Shown piece by piece: positions 60,828-64,000 of a stretch of DNA of 64,000 bases. The notes below the pieces were generated by a model, which did no database searches, was not told where the DNA came from, and saw nothing but the letters and a program-made list of their open reading frames with translations. How positions within the stretch are numbered: the stretch's first letter is position 1; each line of letters opens with the position of its first letter. The stretch covers positions 930,001 through 994,000 of the forward strand of contig NZ_CP123923.1 of NCBI RefSeq assembly GCF_030450125.1, written 5' to 3'. The stretch comes from Streptomyces sp. WP-1 (lineage in GTDB: Bacteria > Actinomycetota > Actinomycetes > Streptomycetales > Streptomycetaceae). The translations under genes and the position numbers were made by a program.

Positions 60828-60903
60828 CCTGCTCACGACCCCCTCACGATCCCCTTCTCGACCCACAGCTCGACCCCTGCTCAGCCGACCGCGAAAGAGT
60901 TCC

Positions 60904-61251
60904 ATGAGCGACAACCTCCCCGCCTGCCCCGCCTGTTCGGGCACGTTCACCTACGAGATGGGCGCGCTGCTCGTCTGCCCCGAGTGCGGCCACGAATGGT
61001 CGGCTTCCTCGGACACCGCCGCCGAGGAGGGCCGGGTCATCCGGGACTCGGTCGGCAATGCGCTCACCGACGGCGACACCGTGACCGTGGTCAAGGCACT
61101 GAAGGTCAAGGGCAGCCCGTCCGGTATCAAGGCGGGCACGAAGGTGCGCAACATCCGGCTGGTGGACGGGGTCGACGGCCATGACATCGACTGCAGGATC
61201 GACGGTTTCGGCGCGATGCAGCTGAAGTCCGGTGTGGTCAAGAAGGCCTGA
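60904..61251 (+). CDS. yjdM: YjdM/PhnA-family zinc-ribbon protein
   Basis: The 115-residue protein has an N-terminal zinc ribbon (CPACSGTFTYEMGALLVCPECG, two CxxC pairs described here in short) and a C-terminal SH3-like barrel (VRNIRLVDGVDGHDIDCRID). This matches YjdM, once named PhnA. Its cellular role is not established, and it is not the phosphonoacetate hydrolase also called PhnA. The gene stands alone between the STAS-like gene and the complex I-like operon. Confidence 0.9.
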   Translation: MSDNLPACPACSGTFTYEMGALLVCPECGHEWSASSDTAAEEGRVIRDSVGNALTDGDTVTVVKALKVKGSPSGIKAGTKVRNIRLVDGVDGHDIDCRIDGFGAMQLKSGVVKKA

Positions 61252-61451
61252 ACCGGGAGCTGCTCAGCGAGCGTGAGCACACGCTCGGACGGCCCGACGG
61301 CCTGCTCCCGGTCTGCTTCACCCGACGGAACCCCCATACAGCGGCAAAGACTGCTGAAATCAGGCAAAACGCCGGGAAAGGCGCGTAACTCAGGCCACTG
61401 CTCCCCCTGTTGGGCCCCGCGAAAGCCCTCACCAGCAGTCGGGAGAGGTTC

Positions 61452-61934
61452 ATGGGCCTGTTGCGCAAGATCCGGACCACCGGGCGGGTCGCGGAACCCG
61501 CCCCGCCCCGCCCGGACGGGCAACCACTGGAGAAAGCGCGGCTGTTGGGCGGCTCGGCGCAGGTGCGCTGCGTGGACGCGGGCTCCTGCAACGGCTGCGA
61601 GATCGAGATCGCCGCCGCGTTCAACCCGGTGTACGACGCCGAGCGCTACGGCGCCCGCCTGGTGGCCTCGCCCCGGCACGCGGACGTCGCCCTGGTGACC
61701 GGGCCCGTGACCCGGAACATGGCGGAGCCGCTGCGCCGCACGGTGGCCGCGATGGCCGAGCCCCGGCTGGTGGTCGCGGTGGGCGACTGCGCCCTCGACT
61801 GCGGGGAGTTCGCCGGCGGGTACGGCGTCGAGGGCGCGGTCGGTGACGTCGTACCGGTGGATCTGGCGGTGCCCGGGTGCCCACCGGAGCCCGCGGCGAT
61901 CGTGGCCGCGCTGCGCCGGGTGACCGGCCGGTGA
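61452..61934 (+). CDS. NuoB/HycG-like iron-sulfur subunit
   Basis: The 160-residue protein has the four cysteines of the NuoB/HycG [4Fe-4S] (N2) site: SCNGCE near residue 40, GDCALDC near 115 and PGCPPEP near 140. It belongs to the small-subunit family of complex I and of hydrogenase-4/formate hydrogenlyase-type complexes. Being followed by a large antiporter-like subunit and an NuoH-like start points to the hydrogenase-4-like (Hyf) type rather than standard nuo order. GGGAGAGG lies 4 nt before the ATG. No hydrogenase large subunit is inside the window. Confidence 0.85.
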   Translation: MGLLRKIRTTGRVAEPAPPRPDGQPLEKARLLGGSAQVRCVDAGSCNGCEIEIAAAFNPVYDAERYGARLVASPRHADVALVTGPVTRNMAEPLRRTVAAMAEPRLVVAVGDCALDCGEFAGGYGVEGAVGDVVPVDLAVPGCPPEPAAIVAALRRVTGR

Positions 61935-63964
61935 ACGTGATCCCTGCCGCCCTGACGACGGCCACCGCGCTGGGCTGCGCGGGCGCGCCGGCGGCGCTCG
62001 TCCTGCCGTACCGGGCACGGATCGTGGCCGTCGGTGTGCTGACCGCCGGGGCCGGGGTGGGTGGTGCGGTGGCGGGCGTGGCCACGCTCGGCGGCGCCCG
62101 CTGGGCGGCCGTGCTGCCCGGACTGCTGCCGCTGGCCGGGACGCGGGTGGCGGTGGACGCGCTCGGGGGGCTGTTCATGGCGGTGGCGGGCACGGTCGTG
62201 GCCGCCGTCGGGGTGTACGGCATCGGGTACGCGTCCGGGCACGGCCCGCGCGGGGTCGGCTCGCGGACCGCGCAGGCGGTGCTGCCGCTGTTCGCGCTGA
62301 CCCTCGTCCTCGTCCCGGTGGCGGCCTCGGTGTCGACGTTCCTGGCGCTGTGGGAACTGATGGCGCTGGCCTCCCTGTCGCTGGTGCTCACCGAGCACGC
62401 CGAGCGGCGGACGGTGCGGCAGGCCGGCCTCTGGTACGCGGTGCTGACCCATCTCGGACTCGTCCTGCTGCTCGCCGGGTTCGCGCTGTTCGCGGCCGGG
62501 GCGCACGGGGAGACCTTCACCGCGCTGCGCACCGGCGCCCACCTCCTCTCCCCCGCCGCCCGCTCAGTGGTCTTCGTGCTGGTGACGGCGGCGTTCGCGT
62601 CGAAGGCGGGCGCGGTGCCACTGCACGCCTGGCTGCCCAGGGCGCACCCCGAAGCGCCCAGCCCCGTCTCGGCGTTGATGAGTGCCGCCATGGTCAACCT
62701 CGGCGTGTACGGCCTCGTGCGCACCGGCCTCGATCTGCTGGGCGGCGGCCCCGCCTGGTGGTGGCTCGTGCTGCTGGCCCTCGGTGGCCTGAGTGCCGTG
62801 CACGGCATCCTCCAGGCCGCGATGGCCGCCGATCTCAAGCGGCTGCTGGCGTACTCGACCAGCGAGAACATGGGGCTCGTCCTCGTCGGGGTGGGCGCGT
62901 GCGGGCTGTTCGCGGCCGGCGGGGAGCGTCCGCTGGCCGCGCTGGCGCTCGCCGCGGCGCTGCTGCACCTCGTCAACCACGCCGCTTTCAAGGCCCTGTT
63001 GTTCTGCGCGGCCGGGTCCGTGCTGCGGGCCACGGGGCTGCGGGACCTGGACCGGCTGGGCGGGCTGCGCCCCCGGATGCCCGTGACGACCGCCTTCTTC
63101 GCGCTGGCCGCGCTCGGCGCCGTGGCGCTGCCGCCCGGCAACGGGTTCATCGGCGAGTGGCTGCTGCTCCAGTCCCTGATCCATGGCATGAGGGTGCCCG
63201 GGGTCGCGGTCGCCGTCGTACTGCCGCTGTCGGTGGCGCTGATCGCGCTGTCGGCCGGGATCGCCGCCGCCGTGTTCGTGAAGGCGCTCGGGGTCGGTTT
63301 CTTCGCCCGGCCGCGCGACGCGCGGGCCGCCGCGGCACGTGAGGCACCGCCGCCGATGCTCGCCGGGATGGCCCTGCTCGCGGCGGCCACGGTGGCGCTC
63401 GCGGTGGTGCCGGGGCTGCTCGGTGACGGCCTCGACCGGGTGGTGGGCACGGTCGGGCTGCCCGGCGCGGGCGCGCTGACCGGCGGCGGTCTGCGGGTGC
63501 GGCTGACCGGGATCTCCGCCTCGCTCTCCCCGCTGTGGGTGGCGGCCGCCCTCACCGCGGCGCTCGCGCTCGCCACCGGGCTGCCCCGCCGCTACGGCCG
63601 TCGCGGGCGCCGCACGGGCGCCCGGCTGTGGGACTGCGGGGGCGGGGCGCCGACGCCGCGCATGGCGTACACGGCGACCTCGTTCGCCGAGCCGTTGCAG
63701 CGGGTCTTCGACGGGGTGCTCGCCCCGGAGCAGGAGGTGTCCGTCACCTCGGTGCACGGCTCGGCGTATCTGGTGGAGCGGGTGCGGTTCCGGCGCCGGG
63801 TGCCCGACCGGATCGAACACCGGTTGTACGAGCCGGTGTTGCGGGCGCTGGACCGGACCGGCCGGGCGGCGCGGCGGCTCGCGGGCGGCCGGGTGCATGT
63901 GTATCTCGGCTACGGCTTCGCGGGTCTCGTGGTCCTGCTCTCGGCGCTGGTGGTGGGCTGGTGA
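61931..63964 (+). CDS. HyfB/NuoL-like proton-translocating membrane subunit
   Basis: The 677-residue integral membrane protein has about 14-16 helices and the antiporter-module motifs (LWELMALASLSLVL; SKAGAVPLHAWLPRAHPEAP; ADLKRLLAYSTSENMGLVLVG; LLHLVNHAAFKALLFCAAG). These match HyfB/hydrogenase-4 component B and NuoL/M/N, with conserved Lys and Glu residues in the helices for proton transfer. The GTG start overlaps the NuoB-like stop as GTGA. It supports ion pumping in a membrane complex whose remaining subunits lie outside the window. Confidence 0.88.
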   Translation: MNVIPAALTTATALGCAGAPAALVLPYRARIVAVGVLTAGAGVGGAVAGVATLGGARWAAVLPGLLPLAGTRVAVDALGGLFMAVAGTVVAAVGVYGIGYASGHGPRGVGSRTAQAVLPLFALTLVLVPVAASVSTFLALWELMALASLSLVLTEHAERRTVRQAGLWYAVLTHLGLVLLLAGFALFAAGAHGETFTALRTGAHLLSPAARSVVFVLVTAAFASKAGAVPLHAWLPRAHPEAPSPVSALMSAAMVNLGVYGLVRTGLDLLGGGPAWWWLVLLALGGLSAVHGILQAAMAADLKRLLAYSTSENMGLVLVGVGACGLFAAGGERPLAALALAAALLHLVNHAAFKALLFCAAGSVLRATGLRDLDRLGGLRPRMPVTTAFFALAALGAVALPPGNGFIGEWLLLQSLIHGMRVPGVAVAVVLPLSVALIALSAGIAAAVFVKALGVGFFARPRDARAAAAREAPPPMLAGMALLAAATVALAVVPGLLGDGLDRVVGTVGLPGAGALTGGGLRVRLTGISASLSPLWVAAALTAALALATGLPRRYGRRGRRTGARLWDCGGGAPTPRMAYTATSFAEPLQRVFDGVLAPEQEVSVTSVHGSAYLVERVRFRRRVPDRIEHRLYEPVLRALDRTGRAARRLAGGRVHVYLGYGFAGLVVLLSALVVGW

Positions 63965-64000
63965 GGAACGCGATCGGGTACACGGCCGTGGTCGGCCAGG
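63961..64000 (+). CDS. Start of HyfC/NuoH-like subunit (partial)
   Basis: A GTG at 63961 overlaps the HyfB-like stop (GTGA) and opens a frame reading VRNAIGYTAVVGQ to the window edge. Position and coupling suggest the NuoH/HyfC-like membrane subunit, but only 13 residues are visible. Confidence 0.45.
   Translation, partial: MRNAIGYTAVVGQ

Overview
The window is high-GC actinobacterial DNA, almost certainly from a Streptomyces chromosome. The evidence is GC-saturated third codon positions, frequent GTG starts, GGAGG-type ribosome sites, many 1-4 bp stop/start overlaps, and Streptomyces-type families such as LAL regulators, an MbtH protein and a CU044_5270-like anti-sigma partner.

Region 1 (1-8.5 kb) holds a small acid/acyl-CoA operon (acetoacetate decarboxylase family, 3-hydroxyacyl-CoA dehydrogenase family, CoA-transferase family III), a convergent Ser/Thr kinase with a PQQ-type propeller, an SDR oxidoreductase, and an ECF sigma factor coupled to a membrane-anchored partner.

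Region 2 (8.8-43.3 kb) is one large biosynthetic locus with two chemistries side by side. A minus-strand, tightly coupled operon encodes two paralogous LanB-like proteins that have only the glutamylation/tRNA-using part, a stand-alone adenylation protein, a stand-alone carrier protein and a threonine dehydratase-like PLP enzyme. MbtH and Sfp-type PPTase genes diverge from it. Next come a peptidase E homologue, two coupled LuxR-type regulators, a LanM-like enzyme whose dehydratase half is intact but whose cyclase half has lost all four key residues, a 72-residue precursor-like peptide with one Cys, a LAL regulator, an MFS exporter, a P450, and two NRPS genes. The NRPS genes together encode four modules (C-A-T-C-A-T, then C-A-T-C-A-T-TE). 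One A domain reads as Thr; the others are atypical. My reading, an inference, is a hybrid RiPP/NRPS or aminoacyl-tRNA-assisted NRPS locus. It is the best candidate for an undescribed system here.

Region 3 (43.4-49 kb) has a divergent pair: an alpha/beta hydrolase with an AHSLG nucleophile elbow and a 1494-residue caspase-like/STAND NTPase/propeller protein. This is the architecture of bacterial NLR-type conflict systems, so it is a candidate defence locus.

Region 4 (49-64 kb) is mostly housekeeping and accessory: a GntR-TetR hybrid repressor with two inverted copies of an operator facing an FAD monooxygenase, a dTDP-4-dehydrorhamnose reductase-like protein, a frame-disrupted small conserved gene, a Nudix hydrolase, HtpG, a coupled crcB-DUF190-crcB fluoride operon, a 5'-truncated luciferase-like oxidoreductase, ArsR-SulP, an HATPase anti-sigma-like protein, a STAS-like protein, a YjdM protein, and the start of a hydrogenase-4/complex I-like operon that runs off the right edge.

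Several short tandem repeats (22, 24, 18 and 15 bp units) lie between or within genes of the cluster and its surroundings. Several terminator hairpins overlap stop codons. I saw no tRNA, rRNA, IS element or CRISPR array.
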